Shown: positions 29,415 to 37,336 of the stretch, piece by piece
Layout of the letters: each line of letters opens with the position of its first letter
Numbering within the stretch: position 1 is the first letter of the stretch
From: Lysobacter sp. M2-1
Lineage (GTDB): Bacteria; Pseudomonadota; Gammaproteobacteria; Xanthomonadales; Xanthomonadaceae
NCBI RefSeq assembly: GCF_022662495.1
Contig: NZ_JAKPBU010000001.1
Coordinates: forward strand, 1-64,000
Reading direction: 5' to 3'
Length of the DNA stretch: 64,000 bases
Notes under the pieces: generated by a model
Told to the model about the DNA's origin: nothing
The model's database searches: none
Seen by the model: only the letters and a program-made list of their open reading frames with translations
Made by a program: the position numbers and the translations under genes

Positions 29415-29953
29415 CGCGGTGCCGGGCCTGGACTCGCGAAACATCCGACTCGGCGCCATTGCGCCAGCCGCTTGCATTTGCACAGAAAATCGCCGGATTC
29501 GACCGCAGCCTTGACTTCGGGCAGGTTCCTGTAACTGACGCCCGTCAACGAAATATTCGTTCCCGTCCCCACGCCTGCCAGGGCGATGCCGCAATAGGTG
29601 ACTTCAGGATCGTCCATGTTCCGGTGCAGGAACCACCTGGTCCCGTCGGGCGCGGTTCCGCTGTCGAGATACACGCCGCCCCGGGTCTCTGGCCGTGTCA
29701 TCAGGCCGAGGCCCGACACGTCTGCGCTGGTGCTTGCGCATTTGCTGTCGAGGATGCGTTTTTCGATCACCGTCCGGGCGGCGGAAACCGTGAACCACGG
29801 TGAGGTGGGGGGCGGCGAGAAGTATTCGGGCAGCAAGCCCGGCCTCCTGTCCGCAACCGAACTGCACGCCGCAGCGAAGACCGCACACACAAGGAGCAGG
29901 CACGTACCGGGAACCATCCGCACCAACGTGGAGCAGTGCGCTGGTTGGAACAT
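29195..29953 (-). CDS. Lipoprotein of unknown function with antisense-overlapping C-terminus
   Basis: An open frame of 252 residues. Residues 13-30 form a lipoprotein signal ending in the lipobox FAAAC, and residues 31 to about 165 look like a real domain with Cys pairs (SKCAST, VTYCGIALAG, DFLCKCKRLA). From about residue 180 the frame runs antisense through the MliC-like gene and its composition becomes unlike a folded protein. The natural stop was probably near 29450 and has been lost by mutation or frameshift. ATG 29953 or 29917 could start it. The family is not recognised. Confidence 0.55.
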   Translation of the reverse strand: MFQPAHCSTLVRMVPGTCLLLVCAVFAAACSSVADRRPGLLPEYFSPPPTSPWFTVSAARTVIEKRILDSKCASTSADVSGLGLMTRPETRGGVYLDSGTAPDGTRWFLHRNMDDPEVTYCGIALAGVGTGTNISLTGVSYRNLPEVKAAVESGDFLCKCKRLAQWRRVGCFASPGPAPRYGLGAGVQARVWPVSSSSVAPCGDSVKVNPLSMKVRGVLSWIASILTTLPSANATRATLSRTMSMRWPWSQR

Positions 29954-29956
29954 GCG

Positions 29957-30385
29957 TCAACTCGCGATGTAGCGCTGCAGCTGGTCGAGCTCGAGCTGCT
30001 GATCCTCGATCACCGCCTTGACCAGATCGCCGATCGACACCACACCCACGACTTCGTCGCCTTCCCGCACCGGCAGGTGTCGGATCCGCTGATCGGTGAC
30101 GATCTGCATGCAGGTGTCGGTCGTGTCGTCCAGCCGCACACCGATCACGTTGGCGGTCATGATGTCGCGAACCGGCGTGTCCTTCGAGGAGCGGCCTTCC
30201 AGCACGACCTTGCGCGCGTAGTCGCGTTCGGAAAGGATCCCGACCAGGCGGGTGCCTTCCATGACCAGCAGCGCGCCGATCCGCTTCTCGGCCATCAGCC
30301 GGATGGCGTCGATCACGGCCGCATCCGGGCCAATGGCATGGATTTCAGGCGCTTTCGCTGCGAGCAGTTGCCGGACGGTGCGCAT
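29957..30385 (-). CDS. CBS domain-pair protein
   Basis: A 142-residue protein made of two CBS motifs, which together form an adenine-nucleotide-binding module. Each half ends in the typical pattern: VGILSERDYARKV and VVGVVSIGDLVKAV. The intervening PVRDIMTANVIGV is also standard. Stand-alone CBS pairs are cytoplasmic energy or ligand sensors with unknown partners. AGGAG upstream decides the start at 30385; the longer frame is rejected. The first 41 bases overlap the end of the glycosyltransferase gene, so both are on one transcript. Confidence 0.9.
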   Translation of the reverse strand: MRTVRQLLAAKAPEIHAIGPDAAVIDAIRLMAEKRIGALLVMEGTRLVGILSERDYARKVVLEGRSSKDTPVRDIMTANVIGVRLDDTTDTCMQIVTDQRIRHLPVREGDEVVGVVSIGDLVKAVIEDQQLELDQLQRYIAS

Positions 30386-31361
30386 GGACGTCTCCTGGCT
30401 CGAGGGACGGTTCGGAGGATAACCCCGCGCCGGGCCGCCAGGCGTCGACGAGGTAAAGCGGCCGCTGCTTGGCCTCGGCATACAGACGACCCAGGTACTC
30501 GCCGATCAGGCCCAGCGCCATCAGCTGCACGCCGCCCAGCAGCAGGATCACCGCCATCATCGTCGGCCAGCCCGCCACCGGATCCCCCCAGCGCAGCGCC
30601 TTGAACACCACCCATAGCGCATAGACGAAGGCGAGCAATGCAGTGCCCACGCCGAGGTAGGTGGCGATCCGCAGCGGTGCCGTGCTGAAGCTGGTAATCC
30701 CTTCCAGGGCGAAGTTCCACAGCCGCCAGAAGTTGAACTTGGTCTGCCCGGCGATGCGCGCGTCGCGCTGGTAGGCGATTGCAGTCTGATTGAAGCCGAC
30801 CCAGCCGAACAGTCCCTTCATGAAGCGCTGGCGCTCGCGCAGCTGCCTGAGGGCGCTCAGCGCGCGCGGCGAGAGCAGGCGGAAATCGCCGGTATCCTGC
30901 GGGATCGGCGTCTTCGACAGCCGACCGATCACCCGATAGAAGCCGTGCGCGGTAGCCTTTTTCAACCAGCTTTCGCCTTCGCGTTCGATGCGCGTGCCGT
31001 GCACGTCGTCATAGCCTTCGCGCCACTTTTCGACGAACTGCGGAATCAGCTCCGGCGGATCCTGCCCGTCGGCGTCCAGGATCAGTGCCGCACCGGCGTC
31101 GATGTGGTCGAGCCCCGCGGTCAGCGCGGCTTCCTTGCCGAAGTTGCGGCTCAGGCGCAGCAGCGCAACGCGCGGGTCTTGTGCCGCCAACCGCTGCATG
31201 ACCGGCCAGGTGCCATCGCTGCTGCCATCGTCGACATAGATCACCCGGCCATCGATGCCGGGCATGGCATCGAGCACCGCGACAATGCGCGGGTGCAGGC
31301 GCGGCAGCGCATCGGCTTCGTTGTATGCGGCAACGACGACGGTCAGGCGGTCAGCAGTCAT
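30345..31361 (-). CDS. GT2 family glycosyltransferase, GtrB/ArnC type
   Basis: A 338-residue membrane-associated GT2 enzyme. The N-terminal catalytic domain has TVVVAAYNEADALP, YVDDGSSDGTW and the DxD-bearing ALILDADGQDPPEL. The C-terminal part has two membrane helices (about residues 230-285). This layout matches enzymes that charge undecaprenyl or dolichyl phosphate with a sugar, such as GtrB, ArnC and DPM1. The sugar donor cannot be read. No flippase or acceptor transferase is adjacent. It lies between mtgA and the CBS gene on the minus strand. Confidence 0.9.
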   Translation of the reverse strand: MTADRLTVVVAAYNEADALPRLHPRIVAVLDAMPGIDGRVIYVDDGSSDGTWPVMQRLAAQDPRVALLRLSRNFGKEAALTAGLDHIDAGAALILDADGQDPPELIPQFVEKWREGYDDVHGTRIEREGESWLKKATAHGFYRVIGRLSKTPIPQDTGDFRLLSPRALSALRQLRERQRFMKGLFGWVGFNQTAIAYQRDARIAGQTKFNFWRLWNFALEGITSFSTAPLRIATYLGVGTALLAFVYALWVVFKALRWGDPVAGWPTMMAVILLLGGVQLMALGLIGEYLGRLYAEAKQRPLYLVDAWRPGAGLSSEPSLEPGDVHAHRPATARSESA

Positions 31362-31379
31362 CGCTCATCCTATGCCGGT

Positions 31380-32138
31380 TCAATCGAGCGCGCGCAAGTA
31401 GCCGGTGCCCCCGATCGCGCGCATCTGGCGCTCGATCGCACGTGTGCGCCGCTGCACGTACGGGCCGGGTCGCGCGGCACTGTAGCGCTTGGGGTTGGGC
31501 AGCACGGCGGCCAGCCGCGCCGCCTCGGCCGTACCGAGTCTGGCGGCGTCCTTGCGGAAATAGGTGCGTGCAGCCGCCTGCGCGCCGTACACCCCATCGC
31601 CGAACTCGGCGACGTTGGCGTAGACCTCCAGTATCCGCTGCTTCGGCCACAGGAGTTCGATCAGCAGCGTGTACCAGGCCTCGACGCCTTTGCGCAGCAC
31701 CCGCGACCAGCCGCCACCGCCCCAGAGGAACAGGTTCTTTGCCGTCTGCTGGCTGATCGTGCTGCCGCCGCGCAAGCGGCGCCCGCGCGCGTTCGAGGTG
31801 CGCGCCTTCTCGATCGCCCGCAAGTCGAAGCCATTGTGCAACGCGAAACCCTGGTCTTCCGAGGCGACCAGCGCCACCGGCACGTTCCCGGAGACCTCCT
31901 CGAGATCGCGCCAGTCGTAGGCGACGCGGAATTTCCAGTCGCCTTGCGTCCACGCCTCGGCCTGGCGGATCAGCATGAAACTGGAGAACGGCGGATCGAC
32001 GAAGCGCAGCACGATGACCTGGACCACGCTGAATGCGATCAGGTACAAGGGGCCCTTCCACCACCATCCACGCCAGCGTCGTGGCCGCGACGCGGGGATC
32101 GATTGCTCTTCGGCTTGCACTGCGCGTTCCCGCCCCAA
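31380..32138 (-). CDS. mtgA: Monofunctional peptidoglycan glycosyltransferase
   Basis: Polymerises lipid II into glycan strands without cross-linking. The 252-residue GT51 protein has one N-terminal membrane anchor and the donor-site motif VALVASEDQGFALHNG with the catalytic Glu. The RLRGGSTISQQTAKNLFLW and KQRILEVYANVAEFG motifs follow. The start is probably TTG 32138, since no ATG precedes the membrane segment. Its 5' end is 56 bases from divergent hslO. It ends 18 bases before the glycosyltransferase gene. Confidence 0.94.
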   Translation of the reverse strand: MGRERAVQAEEQSIPASRPRRWRGWWWKGPLYLIAFSVVQVIVLRFVDPPFSSFMLIRQAEAWTQGDWKFRVAYDWRDLEEVSGNVPVALVASEDQGFALHNGFDLRAIEKARTSNARGRRLRGGSTISQQTAKNLFLWGGGGWSRVLRKGVEAWYTLLIELLWPKQRILEVYANVAEFGDGVYGAQAAARTYFRKDAARLGTAEAARLAAVLPNPKRYSAARPGPYVQRRTRAIERQMRAIGGTGYLRALD

Positions 32139-32194
32139 CCTGATGGGGTCTGTTCCCGATCCGCATTATCCGCCGTCGCGCGGCTTTGACCGAC

Positions 32195-33109
32195 ATGACC
32201 GATCCCGATCGACTGACCCGATTCCTGCTGCCGCGCGCCGGGGTGCGCGGCGTGCGTGTGCACCTGGACGACACCTGGCGACGGATCCGGGACAGCAGCG
32301 ACTATGCCCCCGCGTTATCCGAACTGCTCGGCGAAGCCTGCGCAGCGGCTGCGCTGTTCACCGGCCATGCCAAGGTGCAGGGTCGGCTGTCGATCCAGCT
32401 GCGCGGTGAAGGCGCGCTGCGCACGTTGTTCGCCGAGTGCACCGCCGCCGGCACATTGCGCGGCATCGCCCGCACCCGCGAAGACGACGGCGGGGCCGGC
32501 GTCTCCCGCGACCTGCAGGCGCTGGGAGATGGCGCGATCCTGGCCATCACGATCGAGAATCCGGGAACCGGCGGCCGCGAGCCCTCGCGCTATCAAGGCT
32601 TGGTCCCGATCGAGTCCGATTCGCTGGTCGGCGCCTTCGAGGGTTACTTCGAACAGTCAGAGCAGCTGCCGACGCGGCTGCTGCTGGCCTGTGGCGATGA
32701 CTCCGCGGCAGGCCTGATGCTGCAGCACCTGCCTTTCGACCGCCGGCCCGACGAGCTCGGCGGCGATGCCGACGGCTGGACCCGGGCAAGCGCCTTGTTC
32801 GAAACCCTGGAACCTATGGAACTGCTGGAACTGCCGGCCGATGCGCTGCTGCACCGGCTGTTCCACGAGGAGGACGTGCAGCTGCTCGGGGAACGCCCGC
32901 TTTCGTTCGCCTGCTCCTGCTCCCGCGAACGGGTCGGCGCGATGCTCGAATCCCTGGGCGCCGAGGAGGCCTACGCCGCCTTGTCCGACGAGCGGGCCTC
33001 CATCCGTTGCGAGTTCTGTGGCCAGACCTATATGTTTGACCGCGACGATCTGGACGCGATCTTTACGGGCGGGGCGCTCCAAGCGCCCGCGCCGGAGCAG
33101 CTTCAATAG
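32195..33109 (+). CDS. hslO: Redox-regulated chaperone Hsp33
   Basis: Holdase chaperone activated by oxidation, which releases zinc and unfolds its C-terminal switch. The 304-residue protein has zinc ligands C240 and C242 (CSCSR) and C272 and C275 (CEFC), the expected CxC plus CxxC pattern. Length and the N-terminal LTRFLLPRAGVRG segment match. ATG 32195 is preferred to TTG 32186 nine bases earlier. It is divergent from mtgA. Confidence 0.96.
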   Translation: MTDPDRLTRFLLPRAGVRGVRVHLDDTWRRIRDSSDYAPALSELLGEACAAAALFTGHAKVQGRLSIQLRGEGALRTLFAECTAAGTLRGIARTREDDGGAGVSRDLQALGDGAILAITIENPGTGGREPSRYQGLVPIESDSLVGAFEGYFEQSEQLPTRLLLACGDDSAAGLMLQHLPFDRRPDELGGDADGWTRASALFETLEPMELLELPADALLHRLFHEEDVQLLGERPLSFACSCSRERVGAMLESLGAEEAYAALSDERASIRCEFCGQTYMFDRDDLDAIFTGGALQAPAPEQLQ

Positions 33110-33127
33110 GTCCAGCCTTTACATAAA

Positions 33128-33151
33128 TTTAACATTATCGGTATTGTTAAA
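33128..33151. promoter_or_regulatory. AT-rich inverted repeat TTTAACA-N10-TGTTAAA
   Basis: A perfect 7-bp inverted repeat in an AT-rich island, in an otherwise GC-rich window, 75-98 bases before the unknown-function gene at 33226. The flanks also carry a direct repeat ACATAAA (33121-33127 and at about 33155). The layout suits a promoter with a dimeric regulator site. The regulator is unknown. Confidence 0.45.
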
Positions 33152-33225
33152 GAAACATAAATCCGATAGATTTCATGCTGAGGGAACCGGGAACTCGAAC
33201 GCCCGGTGGGAGTCTGATTCGGGCC

Positions 33226-34095
33226 ATGCGCCACCGCCTGCTGCCGCTGCTGTCCGCCGTCCTGCTCGCCCTTGGCGCCGCAGCGGATGCGCATGCGCAG
33301 ACCGCGCCTGTTGAAGACACCGCGATCCTTCCGGTCTGGAACAACGCCAGCGGCAAGCTCGAAGCGTATCTGGTGCTCGAGCCATCCGACGTCGCGAGCG
33401 CGCGCGTGCGCAAGCGCTTCGGCATCAATTCGCTGGATGCGACTTTCGACCTGGATGCCGGCGATTCGCTGGCACTGCTGTGCGACCGCAAGAACGGCAT
33501 TGCCGGCGCGATCGGCAACCTCGCCAACAACTGCATGCTCGCCACGCTCAGCGATGAGGTCGAAGGCGAGAACAGCCGCCGCGCCAGCGCGACCGCGGCG
33601 TTCAACCGCGGTGGCGGCCGGATCGGCCTGACCGCAGGCGTGGGCCGCGACAACCTGCCCGGCTGGCTGACGCCCGGGGCCGCAGCCAACAACCGCGTCG
33701 ACATCAACGACCTGACCGTCTTCGCCCGCAAGTCGCTGCCTGGGGAGGGCTACGTCTCGATCGCCGGCACCGTGGCGAAAGCCCGGCTGCTTTCACCGGC
33801 CGCAGCCGAGGCATCGGGACTGGATCTGGACCGCTGGACCAGCAAGAGCCTGACCGTGGGCGGTGGCTTCGGCAATTTCGGGGCCAGCATTGTCGGTCAC
33901 GTGGTCGACACCCCGGGTCAGCCGAAATGGGAAGGCCTGGGCCTCGGCGTCACCTGGCGGACCCCGTGGAGCGGCGAACTCAGCGTCGGCGCCGACAACG
34001 TGATCAGCCGTGGACGCAACCCCTTCGCCCCTGTCGGCGAGAACGGCGAGGAAGAGGGCACTGTGCCCTACGTCCGGTACGAGCAGGACCTCTAG
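33226..34095 (+). CDS. Secreted protein of unknown function
   Basis: A 289-residue protein with a clear signal peptide (MRHRLLPLLSAVLLALGAAADAHA). I do not recognise the family. The mature part begins with VEDTAILPVWNNASGKLEAYL and has two Cys about 17 residues apart (LLCDRKN and NNCMLAT). The second half is rich in alternating strands and Gly, and GLGLGVTWRTPWSGELSVGADN resembles outer-membrane beta-strands. An autotransporter-like or barrel protein is possible but unproven. The start at 33226 begins the signal peptide; an earlier ATG at 33175 would add a hydrophilic leader. A strong terminator follows, so it is monocistronic. Confidence 0.75.
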   Translation: MRHRLLPLLSAVLLALGAAADAHAQTAPVEDTAILPVWNNASGKLEAYLVLEPSDVASARVRKRFGINSLDATFDLDAGDSLALLCDRKNGIAGAIGNLANNCMLATLSDEVEGENSRRASATAAFNRGGGRIGLTAGVGRDNLPGWLTPGAAANNRVDINDLTVFARKSLPGEGYVSIAGTVAKARLLSPAAAEASGLDLDRWTSKSLTVGGGFGNFGASIVGHVVDTPGQPKWEGLGLGVTWRTPWSGELSVGADNVISRGRNPFAPVGENGEEEGTVPYVRYEQDL

Positions 34096-34139
34096 AGCGC
34101 CCCCAGCGAGAGCGATCTCTTGACTGGATGAGACAAAAG

Positions 34140-34161
34140 GCCCCGCAACCGGGGCTTTTTT
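34140..34161 (+). terminator. Intrinsic terminator
   Basis: A stem GCCCCG-CAAC-CGGGGC is followed by six T at 34156-34161. It lies 45 bases after the secreted protein gene. A second stem, GCCGGC-AAAA-GCCGGC at 34175-34190, comes right after it. Confidence 0.9.
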
Positions 34162-34322
34162 ATCGCGTGGATCTGCCGGCAAAAGCCGGCTTTAACGACA
34201 CTTTAATTTTTGGTGAAGGCTCGGTACTATCGACCCCGGCCTTACCCGACTTGGCGTCTTCCTTGACTCCGCGGGGCAGGTTCCCATGGGAAACACCCAA
34301 GACTCACTTGTGGAGAGAGAGA

Positions 34323-37217
34323 ATGACCTTTAAGACCACCAAGCTCCGCGATGCGATTACCTTCGCACTCGCGGTCGGCCTGTCTGGCCCTGGCCTTGCG
34401 TTCGCGCAGGACGCGGCCGCGCAGCAGACCACGCCGCCTGCGGAATCGCAGGAAGCGACGGAACTCGACACCATCGTCGTTACCGGTACGCGTATCCAGA
34501 GTCAGACCGTTACATCATCCTCGCCGGTGACCGAGATCCAGCAGGAAGAGTTCAAGTACTCCGGCGCGACCCGTGCCGAGGATCTGGTCAACCAGTATCC
34601 GCAGGTGGCTCCCGCCTTCGACGCGTTCACCAACAACGGCTCGCTGGGCTATCCCACCGTCAACCTGCGCAACATGGGCGCTGACCGCACCCTGACCCTG
34701 GTGAACGGCTTCCGCCTGCCGCCGGGCGCCGGCGAAGTCCCCGACATCAGCATCGTGCCGGCCGCGCTGGTCAAGCGCGTTGACCTGCTCACCGGCGGTG
34801 CCTCGGCGGTGTATGGCTCCGACGCGATCGCGGGCGTGGTCAACTTCGTGCTCGACGACGAGTTCGAGGGTGTCTCCCTCAGCGCCGGCTATTCGGCCTA
34901 TCAGCACAACAACGACAACGACTACATCCAGGGTCTGATGGATGCGCGTGATTTCGACTATCCGACCGGCGATTCCGGTTTCGACGGCGCGTCGCGCAAC
35001 CTCGACCTCGCGGTCGGCAGCAGCTTCGCCGACGGCCGTGGCCACGCGGTGGCATGGCTCAACTGGCGCAAGAACGACCCCCTGTTCCAGGGCCAGCGCG
35101 ACTACTCGTCCTGCGCCCTGACCGCGAGTGGTCTTGGCTGCGGTGGTTCGAACACCAATGCCGCCGGCAACTTCTACTGGGAGCAGGGCGGATTCGACAC
35201 CTACGGTCCTGCAAGCCTGAACCCCGACGGCTCGTGGATCGGCGCTTACGGCGCACCGTACAACTACGCGCCGATCAACTACTACCAGCGTCCGGACGAG
35301 CGCTATACCGCCGGTGCGTCGATCAAGTACGAGATCAACGAGCATTTCCGTCCGTACATGGACTTGATGTTCATCAACAAGAGCGACTCGGTGCAGATCG
35401 CAGAATCGGGCGCGTTCTTCACCCGTCTGCCTGATCTGGCCTGCACAGATCCGCTGATCGGCACCATGTGCGCCGACCTCGGCCTGGATCCCGCCGTTCC
35501 GGTGGGCATCTACGTCGCCAAGCGCAACATCGAAGGTGGCCCGCGCATCTCCCAGACCGACAACACCCAGTGGCGCGTGGTCGCAGGCGTCGAAGGCGCG
35601 CTGGACGAAGCCTGGTCGTACAACGCCTCGTTCCTGCACGGCGAGGTGAGCAACACCACCATCGGCAAAAACGACTTCCTGTCCGACCGCATCGTCCAGG
35701 CGATCCTGGGCTGCCCGGATGGTTCGTTCGCCGGCTGCATTCCGTACGATGTGTTCACCCCGGGCGGCGTGACCGCCGAGGCAGCAGCCGCTCTGGCGGG
35801 CACCAGCTTGTCAAAGGTCGACACCGAGCTGAACCAGATCAACGCCTACATCACTGGCGACACCGGTCTGAGCCTGCCATGGGTTGACGAGAATGTCTCA
35901 CTGGTGATGGGCGCCGAATGGCGCGAGAACAAGTTCTCCTTCGTCGCCGACACCAATAGCGAGACCGGTAACTTCGCCGGATCGGGCGGTTTCGCCACCC
36001 CGGTCAGCGGCAAGACCAGCGTGACCGAAGTCTTCCTGGAAAGCGCCGTGCCGTTGTTCCGTAGCGAAGGCCTCCTCAGGAGCCTGGACATGGACCTGGG
36101 TTTCCGCCACTCCGACTACAACCTGTCCGGTGGCGCGAATACCTGGAAGGCGGGCCTGGGTGCGAACTTCATCGACAAGTTCCGCGTCCGTACCGGCTAC
36201 AACCATGCGATCCGCGCGCCCAGCGTGACCGAGCTGTTCACCCAGCAGACGGTTGGTCTGTTCGGCGGTTCCGATCCGTGCGCCGGCCCCACGCCGACCC
36301 TCACGCCCGAGCAGTGCCTCAACACCGGCGTTCCGCTGGACCGTTACGGTTCGATCGCGGCCAACCCGGCCGACCAGAACAACTTCCTGGGCGGCGGCAA
36401 CCCGGATCTGGCTCCGGAAGTGGCTGATACCTTCACATTCGGCGTGGTGTATACGCCCACCAACAATCTGCAGTTCAACGTCGACTACTACGACATCAAG
36501 CTGGAAGATGCCATCGGTGGTATCGGCCCGACCAACATCCTGCAGATCTGCGGCCTGACCGGCGATCCGAGCATGTGTGACCGGATCCATCGTGGCCCGG
36601 CCGGCGACCTGTGGCGCGCTAACACGTCGTATGTCGAAGACACCCTGGCCAACGTCGGTGAACAGCATTTCCGCGGTATCGACCTTGGCGGTATGTACCG
36701 CTTCGATCTGGGTCCGGGCCGGCTGATGCTGTCGTTGAACGGCACCTACACGCTGGAACAGGAGTTCGTGCCCCTGCCGCAGGACAAGACCACCGCTTAC
36801 GACTGCGCCGGTGTGATCAATCCATCGTGCCGGCAGGCAGAGTGGCGGCATATCGCCACTGCCCGCTACTCGCTGGATGACTACACCTTCAACCTGCGCT
36901 GGCGCTATATCGGTGCGCTGGACTATGAGCTGGAAGACGGCTCGCCTGGTATCGCCGACAAGCTGCTGTGCAAGAGCGACGGCACCACCGCCACGGCGAC
37001 CTGCCTGGGCGATGGAGAGTTGGATGCCTATAACTACTTCGATGCTTCGGCGACTGCCTTCATCGGCGAGCACACCGAAGTCACGGTGGGCGTGAACAAC
37101 ATTGCCGACAAGGAGCCGCCGATGGTGGGCACTTCCTTGGCGACCAATGCCAACGCCCCGGGTGGTTACGACCAGGCCGGCCGCTTCTTCTTTGGCAGCA
37201 TCACGTTCCGGTTCTGA
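34323..37217 (+). CDS. TonB-dependent receptor, large
   Basis: A 964-residue outer-membrane receptor. A signal peptide ends near Ala 28, followed by a Gln/Thr/Pro linker, a TonB-box-like ELDTIVVTGTRI near residue 48, and a plug with NLRNMGADRTLTLVNGFRLP and GGASAVYGSDAIAGVVNFVL. The long barrel ends RFFFGSITFRF. This subfamily is typical of xanthomonads and sphingomonads; its ligands are mostly unknown. GGAGAGAGAG precedes ATG 34323. It is flanked by intrinsic terminators and is convergent with the TPR-sulfotransferase operon, which suggests it is the receptor for that locus (inference). Confidence 0.92.
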   Translation: MTFKTTKLRDAITFALAVGLSGPGLAFAQDAAAQQTTPPAESQEATELDTIVVTGTRIQSQTVTSSSPVTEIQQEEFKYSGATRAEDLVNQYPQVAPAFDAFTNNGSLGYPTVNLRNMGADRTLTLVNGFRLPPGAGEVPDISIVPAALVKRVDLLTGGASAVYGSDAIAGVVNFVLDDEFEGVSLSAGYSAYQHNNDNDYIQGLMDARDFDYPTGDSGFDGASRNLDLAVGSSFADGRGHAVAWLNWRKNDPLFQGQRDYSSCALTASGLGCGGSNTNAAGNFYWEQGGFDTYGPASLNPDGSWIGAYGAPYNYAPINYYQRPDERYTAGASIKYEINEHFRPYMDLMFINKSDSVQIAESGAFFTRLPDLACTDPLIGTMCADLGLDPAVPVGIYVAKRNIEGGPRISQTDNTQWRVVAGVEGALDEAWSYNASFLHGEVSNTTIGKNDFLSDRIVQAILGCPDGSFAGCIPYDVFTPGGVTAEAAAALAGTSLSKVDTELNQINAYITGDTGLSLPWVDENVSLVMGAEWRENKFSFVADTNSETGNFAGSGGFATPVSGKTSVTEVFLESAVPLFRSEGLLRSLDMDLGFRHSDYNLSGGANTWKAGLGANFIDKFRVRTGYNHAIRAPSVTELFTQQTVGLFGGSDPCAGPTPTLTPEQCLNTGVPLDRYGSIAANPADQNNFLGGGNPDLAPEVADTFTFGVVYTPTNNLQFNVDYYDIKLEDAIGGIGPTNILQICGLTGDPSMCDRIHRGPAGDLWRANTSYVEDTLANVGEQHFRGIDLGGMYRFDLGPGRLMLSLNGTYTLEQEFVPLPQDKTTAYDCAGVINPSCRQAEWRHIATARYSLDDYTFNLRWRYIGALDYELEDGSPGIADKLLCKSDGTTATATCLGDGELDAYNYFDASATAFIGEHTEVTVGVNNIADKEPPMVGTSLATNANAPGGYDQAGRFFFGSITFRF

Positions 37218-37245
37218 TCGCCTAGAGCCACCTTGCAAGTTATTC

Positions 37246-37275
37246 AGCGGCGGGCCTCGGCCCGCCGCTTTTTTT
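37246..37275 (+). terminator. Intrinsic terminator after the TonB receptor
   Basis: A perfect ten-base stem AGCGGCGGGC-CTCG-GCCCGCCGCT is followed by a run of T to 37275. It lies 28 bases after the receptor stop. It separates the receptor from the convergent minus-strand operon. Confidence 0.95.
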
Positions 37276-37336
37276 GTGCCCGTTCGCTACCCGGATCGGG
37301 GCCATGGCGGATCGTCCCGGCCGCGGCGCAAGGTTC

